Under the pieces are notes generated by a model that was not told where the DNA came from, did no database searches, and worked only from the letters and a program-made list of their open reading frames with translations. A program made the translations under genes and the position numbers. A stretch of 64,000 bases of DNA from Smallanthus sonchifolius (taxonomy: Eukaryota > Streptophyta > Magnoliopsida > Asterales > Asteraceae), in contig CM042035.1 of assembly GCA_023525975.1 (NCBI GenBank), positions 34,687,001 through 34,751,000 of the forward strand, given 5' to 3'. Positions 54,639 through 64,000 of the stretch are shown here, one piece after another; the first letter of the stretch is position 1; every line of letters begins with the position of its first letter.

Positions 54639-57156
54639 TGTCACACCCCGACCGATGGCGGAATCATCGGGGCGGGACATGTAGACTGTTAATAAGCACA
54701 TGGTTTACTAGATTGAATATATTAAACATCAAATTTCATAACAAGTAGTCCAAACACAACCAAATCCAAGATAGAACAAAATTGAAATACATAGAGTTCT
54801 TTTATTTAAATTAACTAAGTCCAAGCCAATGTGTAGCACATCTTGATCAATCTCACACATTAGAACCTGAAGCATGAATAAAATAAAGTCAACTAAAAAG
54901 TTGGTGAGTATAACACAGGTTTATATAGATAGCATATAGTTTCTAAAACAAATCCTTACATAACATGATAAATAAGGCATTTATGGGGAGCAGCTATTGT
55001 GTAACCATGTACAATCAAACCTTTGTAACTAGCATGCAAAATTGTGTTGTCGGTATCAATCACCCCAATCTGGGTGGGTTTGTTATACTCAATAGATCTA
55101 TCATTGAAAACCGTCGGCTTGAATAGTTAATGATTGCACATAATCGCATACAAAGGTTAGCACACCTAGCACTCGGGCATAAAGCTCAAATTGCACATAT
55201 GAATGTAAATAGGATTTGTACTTGTGTTGTTTATGTAAATGTAAACATGTAATTTGAATAATGTTCATGTTCCACCCCAAAAATGTAAAAGAGTAAAAGG
55301 GGCTATGTATACTCACTTGGTTTGAAGGCGTTGCTAACAAAGGTACTAGATAGATTAAAGATCCTTGAAATGCACAAGTTAAACTAAAGTGTAATGTATA
55401 TGGTATTAATAATGTGCACAAGAGTTTAATTCTAAAGTTGCATTTGGACTTGTGTAAAAATTCATTGATTTGTAATTGGAAGTATTGAATAAAATATATA
55501 AAGTTTGAAAGAATATTTTTAGAATATTTTGATTAAGGTTTGAGTTTGAATTATTAAATAAGAAATGTAAATAATTATTGTTTATGAAAACATTGTAAGT
55601 ATTAGTTATAAGTTAGTATAAATAATTAATTGTTTTTGTTTAAATATAAATTAAATAAATAATTCATTTCTTTATCTATTTATTTATAAAATGTAACTTA
55701 ATCATTTAAATACTTTTTAAATGAAAGGTTTAGTAATAACTGTAAATTTTTATAAACTTTAAATAAATAATTTTCTATTGATTCTAAGATTAAATATTTG
55801 ATCTTTCTAAATTTAATTAAATGTATTTTTATAAAATCAACTATTTTTATTTTGTAATTTAATCAGAAATATTTATTGTTTGAAAAATATATAAAATTAT
55901 AATTCTGTCAAAAATTTTAACTCACACACGACCGTGCCTGGGAAAGGCACGATCTTGCTCGAACCACGGGCGCGACCAAGCTAGTCAGGGCGCGACCGTG
56001 TTGATCAAACAGAGGGCTTAGCTAACTAAATCATTAGGCACGATCGTGCCTTGGCTAGGCACGATCGTGTGTATGATTCTAAGACACGACTGAGATTAGC
56101 CAAAGGGCATGATTGGGTCTGGACAGGAGGACACGACCGCGTCTCATGAGGCACGATCGCGCTAGATGATTAGCGCGACCGCGTCTGTTCCAAATCAAGA
56201 ACGAATTGACTAATTCTTATAATAACAGGGTTGGAAATCATAGGGCTTTCACCCATTAGATTATTTCGAGTCTTTTTGCATAGATTAATTGGATTTAAAA
56301 CGTGTCTAGAGTCGGATTCGATTAAGTCATTTTTAATGAAAACTAGATTCGGGTTTAAGATGATTTCCATATTGGAAGCCCAAATTAACATGGGGCTTTT
56401 GATCTAAAGACTAAATCGATATAGGACAAGGTTTCAATTACCCGGAATGATGGCGAATTGATAGCGAACGGTAGGAAGGAGTTCCGGCGTCGGCGAGCTT
56501 GGTTTCCGGCGTCTTCTGCTACAATTCCGGTTGCTTCAAGTGGGTCAGTAGCTTCTGGGGGGATCGTCTGTGCGTTTTCTTGGGAGAATTGCAAACAATT
56601 TGGAGGATTCGATGGTCTAGTGGACGATTTTTTTATTATTAGATGAATTGATGAAATTCAGTTTATTTGTTGTAATTAGGATGATCAAGTGGCTTAACTC
56701 TGCTTGTTAATAGTTGGAACGTGCAAAACGGTTACGAAATCGAACGTCTCTGTGATTAAAGGCTGTATTTCCGTTTCAACTGGTACTAGGCGCGACCGTG
56801 TCTATATGCGGCGCGACCGTGCTAAGGCACTAGGCGCGATCGTTCCAATGCAAGTCGCGCGACCGTGCCAAAGCACTCGGCGCGACCGTGCCAGAACTAG
56901 GCGCGACCGTGCCTATTAGGGTTTCTTGTAATTTTTCAACATCAGACCTTGTAACTTTGGTCTTTGACATATTTGTATAAATAGATGCTTATGTAGTGTT
57001 TTAGTAGGTTATAACCGTGTAAAATTTGCGGGTTAAGATTGAAATATAGTATTTAATTGATGGTACGAAAAGAAACAAAACAGTGCACTAGAATTGGGTT
57101 TGAAATGCATTACATTGAATTGAAAATATGGATACTAAAAAATCTGAAATGTTACA
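54639..57156 (-). mobile_element. gypsy-3 3' LTR
   Basis: 2,518 bp; minus strand TGTAACATTTCAG to CGGGGTGTGACA. Palindrome clusters at 56787-56925 (U3 side) and 55922-56187. No coding sequence; ORFs at 56385-56919 and 55101-55421 are incidental. Confidence 0.92.
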
Positions 57157-57189
57157 GTCTCCCCATGTTGAGGGAATTTTGTCCCGAAA
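57157..57189 (-). other. gypsy-3 polypurine tract
   Basis: Minus strand CAACATGGGGAGAC immediately before the LTR start, preceded by the TTTCGGGAC word also seen at the same place in gypsy-1 and the non-autonomous element. Confidence 0.85.
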
Positions 57190-58157
57190 TTTAGTTAGAG
57201 GAAGCTACGGCATCAGTAAAAAGATGGGGGTACTTGAGCTTCATTTGGTCCTCTCGTTTCCAAGTGAATTCAGGACCATGCTTCCCAATGAACTTTGACA
57301 ATAGGAATACGACTTCATTTGAGTTGTTTGATTTCACGATCCATAATTTCTACCGGTTTCTCAACGAAGTGCATCGTTTCACCATTGCGCACGTCATCAA
57401 GTGGTACATGGAGATTCTCATCAGTGAGACATTTCTTAAGATTAGATACATGAAATGTAGGATGCACATTGCCAAGAGATGGAGGGAACTCGAGTTTGTA
57501 AGCCACCTTCCCAATCCTTTCAAGGATTTTGAATGGACCAACATAGCGAGGGGCTAACTTTCCTTTCTTTCCAAAATGGATCACACCCTTCCACGGGGAT
57601 ACCTTAAGAAGAATAAGGTCACCGACTTGGAATTCCAAGGGTTTTCGTCGCTTACCGGCATAACTCTTTTGCCGACTTCTCGCTGTTCGGATGTTGTGAC
57701 GGATTTGAATAATCTTGTCGGATGTTTCTTGAATTAGCTCGGGACCGGTGATTTGTGCTTCACCAATCTCGTTCCAACAGATAGGAGAACGACACTTGCG
57801 ACCATAGAGAGCTTCAAATAGAGCCATGTAGATACTCGTGTGGTAGCTGTTATTGTAGGAAAACTCAATGAGGGATAAATGTGAATCCCAATTGCCACCA
57901 AAATCGATTACGCAAGCTCTAGGCATGTCTTCAAGTGTTTGGATTGTCCGCTCGGTTTGACCATCAGTTTGGGGATGGTAAGCCGTGCTCAAATCTAATC
58001 GTGTGCCAAGAGGAGATTGAAGAGATTGCCAAAATCGAGAAGTGAACCGGGCATCTCGATCAGATATTATATTCAAGGGAACACCATGACGGCTCACAAT
58101 TTCATCAATGTAAATTCGGGCTAGTTTCTCAACCCGATAGTCTTCACGGATAGGCAA
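57190..58157 (-). pseudogene. int: gypsy-3 integrase, N-terminal deletion and frameshifted chromodomain
   Basis: From 58157: LARIYIDEIVSRHGVPLNII, SDRDARFTSRFWQSL with the second catalytic Asp, STAYHPQTDGQTERTIQTLE with the catalytic Glu, FSYNNSYHTSI, the SH3-like KVSPWKGVIHFGKKGKLAP and FHVSNLKKCLTDENL. The chromodomain-like end (57320-57200; HLFT DAVASS end) is in another frame. The zinc domain and first catalytic Asp are missing: at about 58200 the sequence passes from KMYQDV (end of the RNase H linker) straight to YDSIWVI of the core. Confidence 0.88.
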
Positions 58158-58189
58158 GAAATGAGCAGATTTGGTGAGACGATCAATGA

Positions 58190-58918
58190 TTACCCAAATG
58201 CTATCATAACATCTTGGTACATTTTATCCGCACTAGGATGAATAGAATAACGAGTCTTGTGAGCCTCGTTCATGAGAAATGTACGGAGATTATCGCGATC
58301 AGGAATCCAAATACGGTTCAAGTAATAAAGTAAGCCATTGGATTTTGATTCGAGTAGGAGTTCAACACCACACGACATTTCCTCATACATGTTGCCCTCG
58401 GTGACTGAGACATGTTGAGCTTCTAAGATGTAGATTTGGATATCGGTTTGAATTCTGGCACAATGAAGCATAACATGGTCATTTCGACTCAAAGCGTCGG
58501 CTACAACATTCGCTTTACCGGGATGGTAACGAATCTCGCAGTCATAGTCGTTAAGGAGTTCAACCCAACGTCGTTGCCTCATATTGAGTTCTTTTTGGTT
58601 AAAGATATGTTGAAGACTTTTGTGGTCGGTGAACACCACACATTTTGTGCCATAGAGATAATGTCTCCAGATCTTCAATGCGAATACGACCGCACCCAAC
58701 TCGAGATCGTGCGTCGTATAATTCTTCTCATGAATCTTAAGTTGCCTTGACGCATAAGCGATTACTTTGCCTCGTTGCATGAGGACACAACCAAGACCTT
58801 GGTTGGAAGCATCACAGTAGACAACAAGATCATCATTCCCATCAGGGAGAGTCAAATTGGGAGCATTGTATAATTTTTGTTTGAGGGTAAGGAAAGCTTC
58901 TTCTTGTTTTGGTCCCCA
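58190..58918 (-). pseudogene. rnh: gypsy-3 RNase H
   Basis: From LTLPDGNDDLVVYCDASNQG through HDLELGAVVFALKIWRHYLY, FTDHKSLQHIFNQKEL and HPGKANVVADALSRND. The linker to integrase (RIWIPDRDNLRTFLMNEAH) is present up to the deletion. A stop at 58919 separates it from RT. All acidic residues of the RNase H core are kept. Confidence 0.88.
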
Positions 58919-59878
58919 TTAATAAGTCTTACCTTTGTGAGTCAAAGCGGTAAGGGGGACAACAATCTTAGAGAAGTTTGAGATGAAACGTCGGTAGTAT
59001 CCCGCAAGACCAAGAAATGAACGAACTTCAGTGGGAGTCTTCGGGGCATTCCAATTCTTAACCGTTTCGATCTTAGCAGGGTCAACATGAATACCCTTGT
59101 CGTTGACGATATGAGCAAGAAATTGAACTTCTTTTAACCAAAATTCACATTTGGAGAATTTGGCATATAGTTGTTCTTTCTTCAAGAGATCCAAAACCAA
59201 TCTAAGATGTTGCTCATGATCGGCTTTAGTCTTGGAATAGATTAAGATGTCCTCGATGAAAACGATCATGAACTTATCAAGGTACGGTTTACACACACGA
59301 TTCACGAGGTCCATGAAAACTGCGGGTGCATTGGTTAGTCCAAAAGGCATAACCATGAACTCGTAATGACCATACCTTGTTCGGAAGGCAGTCTTTGGAA
59401 TATCGTCTTCTTACACACGGAGTTGGTGATAACCAGATCGAAGATCAATCTTTGAGAAGCAAGTAGAACCTTCAAGTTGATCAAAGAGATCATCAATTCT
59501 AGGCAAAGGATAACGGTTTTTGATAGTAAGCTTGTTGAGTTCGCGGTAGTCAATACACATGCGAAATGATCCATCCTTCTTTTTGACGAATAAGACGGGT
59601 GCACCCCACGGTGAATGACTTGGACGGATGAATCCTTTGTCGGAGAGCTCTTGAAGTTGACTTGCGAGTTCTTGCATTTCAGATGGTGCAAGACGGTATG
59701 GAGCTCTAGCCACGGGGTTAGCTCCGGGAACAAGATCAATGCGAAATTCTACTTGTTGAACGGGTGGAAGACCGGATAAGTCTTCGGGGAATACTTCAGG
59801 AAAATCTCGGATAATGGGGATATCTTGAATACTCTTCTTTTTGACATCCTTTTGAACGATATGGGCCAAAAAGGCCAC
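58919..59878 (-). pseudogene. rt: gypsy-3 reverse transcriptase
   Basis: Two segments. 59878-59411: IRDFPEVFPEDLSGLPP linker, LFVKKKDGSFRMCIDYRELN, FSKIDLRSGYHQLRV, then a stop at 59411. 59356-58919: MPFGLTNAPAVFMDLVN, the catalytic box as FIED rather than FIDD (VFIEDILIYSK), KFSKCEFWLKEVQFL, GYYRRFISNFSKIV. The Asp to Glu change in the first Asp of the box should impair polymerisation. Confidence 0.9.
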
Positions 59879-60433
59879 GTACTTCTTTCGTAAGTACTTT
59901 TGGGCAGTAGTGCACGACTTTAACTTAAGTCCTTTGCAAGGCTTTTCACCAAAGACTCTTTAACGTTTCTCCCGACGGTAGGGGTATTCGGATGCACTTC
60001 TCGAAACAAATGACTTCGGCATGATGATTTGATAGCCAATCCATGCCTATGATGATATCAAAGCTTCCTAGTGGCATTGGAACAAGGTTGATTGGGAATG
60101 TATGATCATTAAGTTCTAGGGAGCAATCATAGATGATGGAATCGAGTCACCATTTGCTATTTCGACGGTAAAGGTTTTCTCTAATTGGGATCCTGTCTTT
60201 GCGAGTAAAGGCTCAAAATTAAGTGACACAAAACTCTTATCGGCACCGGTATCAAATAAAATGGAGGCATATTGACTATTTACAAGGAACGTACCATTGA
60301 CCACGTCATTGTTGGCTTGAGCTTCGTTGGCGTTTATGTTGAAAGCACACCCACGATCTCCACCTTGTCTAGCATTGACTAACTTTGGGCATTGATCATG
60401 AAAATGGTTCGGGTTGCCACACTCATAACATGC
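59879..60433 (-). pseudogene. pro: gypsy-3 nucleocapsid tail and protease
   Basis: 60433-60380 encodes a complete second CCHC knuckle (CYECGNPNHFHDQC). 60304-60116 has NSQYASILFDTGADKSFVS, the retropepsin active site. Downstream 60115-59960 encodes the end of protease (GMDWLSNHHAE-like) in other frames. The linker to RT contains a stop. Confidence 0.82.
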
Positions 60434-61522
60434 TCACCCATTTGCAATAGTGGGTACACCTTGATTAGCCACTTGGGTGTTGGTTTGGTTTGGTGGGTTG
60501 ACTTGGCCCTCAAGAGCTTTGGCCCTACCAACATTAACTGTATGGCCATATCTCCCACAATAAGTACAAAGGCGACATGGGATGCTTTGGGGATGATGGT
60601 AGTTGCAGGTGGCACAAAGTGGGTAGATTCCAACATATGGCTTTTTGACCGGTGCTTGGACCATAGGTGCAGCTTGGTTAACAGGAATAGCAGGAGTGAC
60701 CACAGCATAGTTTCTAGTCTTCCTTTTCCTATTATTGCGGGAGGGTTCAGTTGTGGCTTCTTTGTTGTGGGTAGGAGGGGTTATAGTGCCAGAAACTTTC
60801 TTGGTGCCCTTTTTAGTAAGAGACCCCGCCTTCACGTGATTATCGGTTAAGGTAGCGGACAAACGGATAGCATCCTCAAGTGTTGCGGGATTCCTTCCTA
60901 GGACAGTATCTTGAATTTGTCTAGGTAGTCCCCCAATATACTTTTCAATGCAGCGGGACAAAGGAGAGACCATGTGGGGCACAAGAAGACTCAACTCATG
61001 GAACCGAGTCGTATACGCCAAGTTTTCACCACTATCTTGGGCAATATCCCAAAATTCGGCTTCAAGTTTCTTTACTTCATTTCGAGGACAGAATTCCTCG
61101 GTCATTAGCCTTTTAACCTCCTCCCAAGGTAAGGCCATTGCCACATCCACACCTCGATTTGTCTTCTCCCCATTCCACCACGTGAGTGCCCATTTTTGTA
61201 GGACACTTATGGCATGACGAACACAAAGGTTGTCGGGGCAGTCACTATTGAGAAAGGTATTCTCAATGCTTTCGAACCATTGAAGGAGTCCGGTAGCTCC
61301 TTCGGTACCATAGAACTTGAGGGGATTACACGAGTTGAAATGCTTGAAGGTGCATTGAGATGGGTTGGTACCACCATTACCAGCATTACCACTATTACTA
61401 CCATTTCCACCATTGTTGCCATTGGTGGCACTATTAGCTTGAGTGAGTTGTGTCACGAGTTGTGCAAGAATAGCAGCAATGTCGGTATTGGTGTTGGCCG
61501 CGGGAGCACGACGAGGAGGCAT
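60434..61522 (-). pseudogene. gag: gypsy-3 gag
   Basis: The best start is the ATG at 61522 (MPPRRAPAANTNTDIAAI). Segments: helix LAQLVTQLTQAN, Gly/Asn-rich run, capsid core (CTFKHFNSCNPLKFYGTEG, LLQWFESIENTF, ALTWWNGEKTNRG, LPWEEVKRLMTEEFCPRNE, FHELSLLVPHMV, YIGGLPRQIQDTVLG), basic linker with KRKTRN, a CxxC/HxxC-like cluster and a knuckle lacking its last Cys (CTYCGRYGHTVNVG). Stop TGA at 60434. This is the longest intact frame of the element, 363 codons. Confidence 0.88.
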
Positions 61523-62182
61523 TCTACAGATTTTCACAAGACAAGAAAAGATGTAAGAACTTATGAGAATTGTTTGGATTTAATAGAATAAGATAACAAA
61601 ATAAATAGATAATCATAGTTTGGATTGTACTCAAATAGTGATATAATCACTCGAATACTATGACACATTAAGGTTAATTAAACTTATATAATTTTCAAGG
61701 AGACATGCTTTAGCCTATAAGTAAACACTCATCTCGGGAATTCCCAGGAAAGCATACGGGTCCCTCGGTTGATTGGGATTTATGCGAAATGCTTTCCTAG
61801 ACAGAAAACCCAAAATACAGGTGTCACTCTTCCAGATTGCACGTGTCCTCAAATAATTAACAAAGTTTAAAAACCTTAACGAGGAGATAAATTTTTTTAT
61901 GAATTTAGCTTCATGAAGTTTCCACATGCTTAAAAAGATAAAGATAGAGAAAGAAGATAAGAATATTATGAGGTTTTAATAAGTCATGGATTTTTAACAA
62001 TTAAGTTATCAAAATAAAATAATAACTAATCATAGTAAGCATGTAGCACATAGCATGTAACACATAACATATAACATATAACACGTAGCATATAACATGA
62101 AATCATGAAACATAGCATAAGTAGGTGTCCTAAAGTTATAGTCTAGGTCAAGGTGTCTAATAACCTAATTCCCTATAACCAA
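61523..62182 (-). other. gypsy-3 leader
   Basis: 660 bp without an ORF of note. At 62035-62100 a loose CATAACATATAACA-type repetition occurs. The part nearest the primer site matches the leader of the non-autonomous element. Unlike gypsy-1 there is no accessory ORF before gag. Confidence 0.7.
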
Positions 62183-62195
62183 GGCTATGATACCA
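62183..62195 (-). other. gypsy-3 primer-binding site
   Basis: Minus strand TGGTATCATAGCC, one mismatch from the tRNA-iMet site in the non-autonomous element. It lies three bases from the LTR terminus at 62199. Confidence 0.85.
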
Positions 62196-62198
62196 ATC

Positions 62199-64000
62199 TT
62201 TCACAACCCCGACCGATAGAGAAATCATCGGGGCGGGACATGTAGACTGTTCATAAGCACATGGTTTACTAGATTGAATATATTAAACATCAAATTTCAT
62301 AACAAGTAGTCCAAACACAACCAAATCCAAGATAGAACAAAATTGAAATACATAGAGTTCTTTTATTTAAATTAACTAAGTCCAAGCCTATGTGTAGCAC
62401 ATCTTGATCAATCTCACACATTAGAACCTGAAACATGAATAAAATAAAGTCAACTAAAAAGTTGATGAGTATAACACAGGTTTATATAGATAGCATATAG
62501 TTTCTAAAACAAATCCTTACATAACATGATAAATAAGGCATTTATGGGGAGCAGCTATTGTGTAACCATGTACAATCAAACCTTTGTAACTAGCATGCAA
62601 AATTGTGTTGTCGGTATCAATCACCCCAATCTGGGTGGGTTTGTTAGACTCAATAGATCTATCATTGAAAACCGTCGGATTGAATAGTTAATGATTGCAC
62701 ATAATCGAATACAAAGGTTAGCACACCTAGCACTCGGGCATAAAGCTCAAATTACACATATGAATGTAAATAGGATTTGTACTTGTGTTGTTTGTGTAAA
62801 TGTAAACATGTAATTTGAATAATGTTCATGTTCCACCCCAAAAATGTAAAAGAGTAAAAGGGGCTATGTATACTCACTTGGTTTGAAGGCGTTGCTAACA
62901 AAGGTACTAGATAGATTAAAGATCCTTGAAATGCACAAGTTAACCTAAAGTGTAATGTATATGGTATTAATAATGTGCACAAGAGTTTAATTCTAAAGTT
63001 GCATTTGGACTTGTGTAAAAAGTCATTGATTTGTAATTGGAAGTATTGAATAAAATATATAAAGTTTGAAAGAATATTTTTAGAATATTTTGATTAAGGT
63101 TTGAGTTTGAATTATTAAATAAGAAATGTAAATAATTATTGTTTATGAAAACATTGTAAGTATTAGTTATAAGTTAGTATAAATAATTAATTGTTTTTGT
63201 TTAATATAAATTAAATAAATAATTCATTTCTTTATCTATTTATTTATAAAATGTAACTTAACCATTTAAATACTTTTTAAATGAAAGGTTTAGTAATAAT
63301 TGTAAATTTTTATAAACTTTAAATAAATAATTTTCTATTGATTCTAAGATTAAATATTTGATCTTTCTAAATAGAATTAAATGTATTTTTATAAAATCAA
63401 CTATTTTTATTTTATAATTTAATCAGAAATATTTATTGTTTGAAAAATATATAAAATTATAATTCTGCCAAAAATTTTAACTCACACACGACCGTGCCTG
63501 GAAAAGGCACGATCGTGCTCGAACCACGGGCGCGACCATACTAGTCAGGGCGCGACCGTGTTGATCAAACAGAGGGCTTAGCTAACTAAATCTTTAGGCA
63601 CGACCGTGCCTTGGCTAGGCACGATCGTGTCTTTGATTCTAAGACACGACTGAGATTAGCCAAAGGGCATGATTGGGTCTGGACAGGAGGACACGACCGC
63701 GCTGATAGTCGACACGACCGCGTCTCATGAGGCACGACCGCGCTAAATGATTAGCGCGACCACGTCTGTTCCAAATCAGGAACGAATTGACTAATTCTTA
63801 TAATAACAGGGTTGGAAATCATAGGGCTTTCACCCATTAGATTATTTCGAGTCTTTTTGCATAGATTAATTGGATTTAAAACGTGTCTAGAGTCGGATTC
63901 GATTAAGTCATTTTTGAATGAAAACTAGATTCGGGTTTAAGATGATTTCCATATTGGAAGCCCAAATTAACATGGAGCTTTTGATCTAAAGACTAAATCG
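62199..64000 (-). mobile_element. gypsy-3 5' LTR, incomplete at window edge
   Basis: Near-identical to 54639 onward; by comparison about 0.7 kb of U3 lies beyond 64000. The terminal bases are altered (TTTCACAACCCC against TGTCACACCCC). The palindrome cluster (63484-63770) has one unit more than the 3' LTR (around 63700-63715). No coding sequence. Confidence 0.92.

Larger units (their letters stand above)
54639..64000 (-). mobile_element. gypsy-3: chromovirus retrotransposon, 5' LTR runs off the window
   Basis: Minus strand: 5' LTR (from beyond 64000 to 62199), primer site 62195-62183, leader, gag, protease, RT, RNase H, integrase, polypurine tract, 3' LTR (57156-54639). Inserted in copia-2 gag; the expected left target duplication is AAAGT (54634-54638). 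LTRs, leader and polypurine tract correspond to those of the non-autonomous element at 17019-25816. Damaged by stops, a chromodomain frameshift and an integrase deletion. Confidence 0.92.

Overview
The window is plant nuclear DNA made almost entirely of nested LTR retrotransposons. I found no credible host gene, rRNA gene or complete tRNA gene. The lineage mix (Athila-like and chromovirus Ty3/gypsy elements, Ty1/copia elements with a long third ORF after pol) and wording I recognise from daisy-family retroelements suggest a eudicot, probably Asteraceae; the family assignment is inference from memory.

Layout. (1) 1-1596 is the right end of a chromovirus LTR sitting in the gag of a minus-strand Athila-like element (gag 1597-2108, primer site 2279-2296, LTR 2303-14441). 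That Athila LTR is split by gypsy-1 (3001-13536, minus strand, target duplication TTCTC), which carries decayed gag-pol, an extra coiled-coil ORF before gag, and a solo copia LTR (4282-4772) inside its own 3' LTR. (2) 14442-14968 is a gypsy LTR fragment. (3) 14969-27650 is a decayed plus-strand Athila-like element, split by an 8.8 kb non-autonomous gypsy element (17019-25816, target duplication AGAGT) whose only ORF has predicted hydrophobic ends. (4) 27650-29445 is the 3' part of a minus-strand chromovirus. (5) 29446-32139 is retroelement-derived sequence with an unrecognised 309-codon ORF. (6) 32263-37717 is copia-1, a plus-strand copia element without pol (target duplication GTATC). (7) 37718-42047 is an Athila/Tat-type LTR holding a solo gypsy LTR (38859-41633, target duplication GCAAG). 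(8) 42050-42817 is a second Athila-like LTR, cut by gypsy-2 (from 42818), cut by copia-2 (from 43445, minus strand, with gag, pol and a decayed third ORF of about 1000 codons), cut by gypsy-3 (54639 to beyond the window, minus strand), which has the LTR type of the non-autonomous element.

Autonomous and parasitic partners can be paired: gypsy-3 shares LTR, primer site and polypurine tract with the non-autonomous element at 17019-25816, and copia-2 is the pol-bearing relative of copia-1. All long coding regions carry stops, frameshifts or deletions, so none of these copies looks autonomous now.

Most notable observations: (a) two unrelated gypsy elements (gypsy-1 and gypsy-2) have a truncated 5' LTR capped by an inverted copy of the LTR's own U5 end, as expected from snap-back during first-strand DNA synthesis; in gypsy-1 the event was followed by integration with a clean target duplication and an empty site is preserved elsewhere in the window; (b) five LTR families each carry their own cluster of short palindromes, in the copia LTRs just upstream of the TATA box; (c) one chromovirus LTR family holds a tRNA-like A-box/B-box module; (d) there are four accessory ORFs of unknown function.
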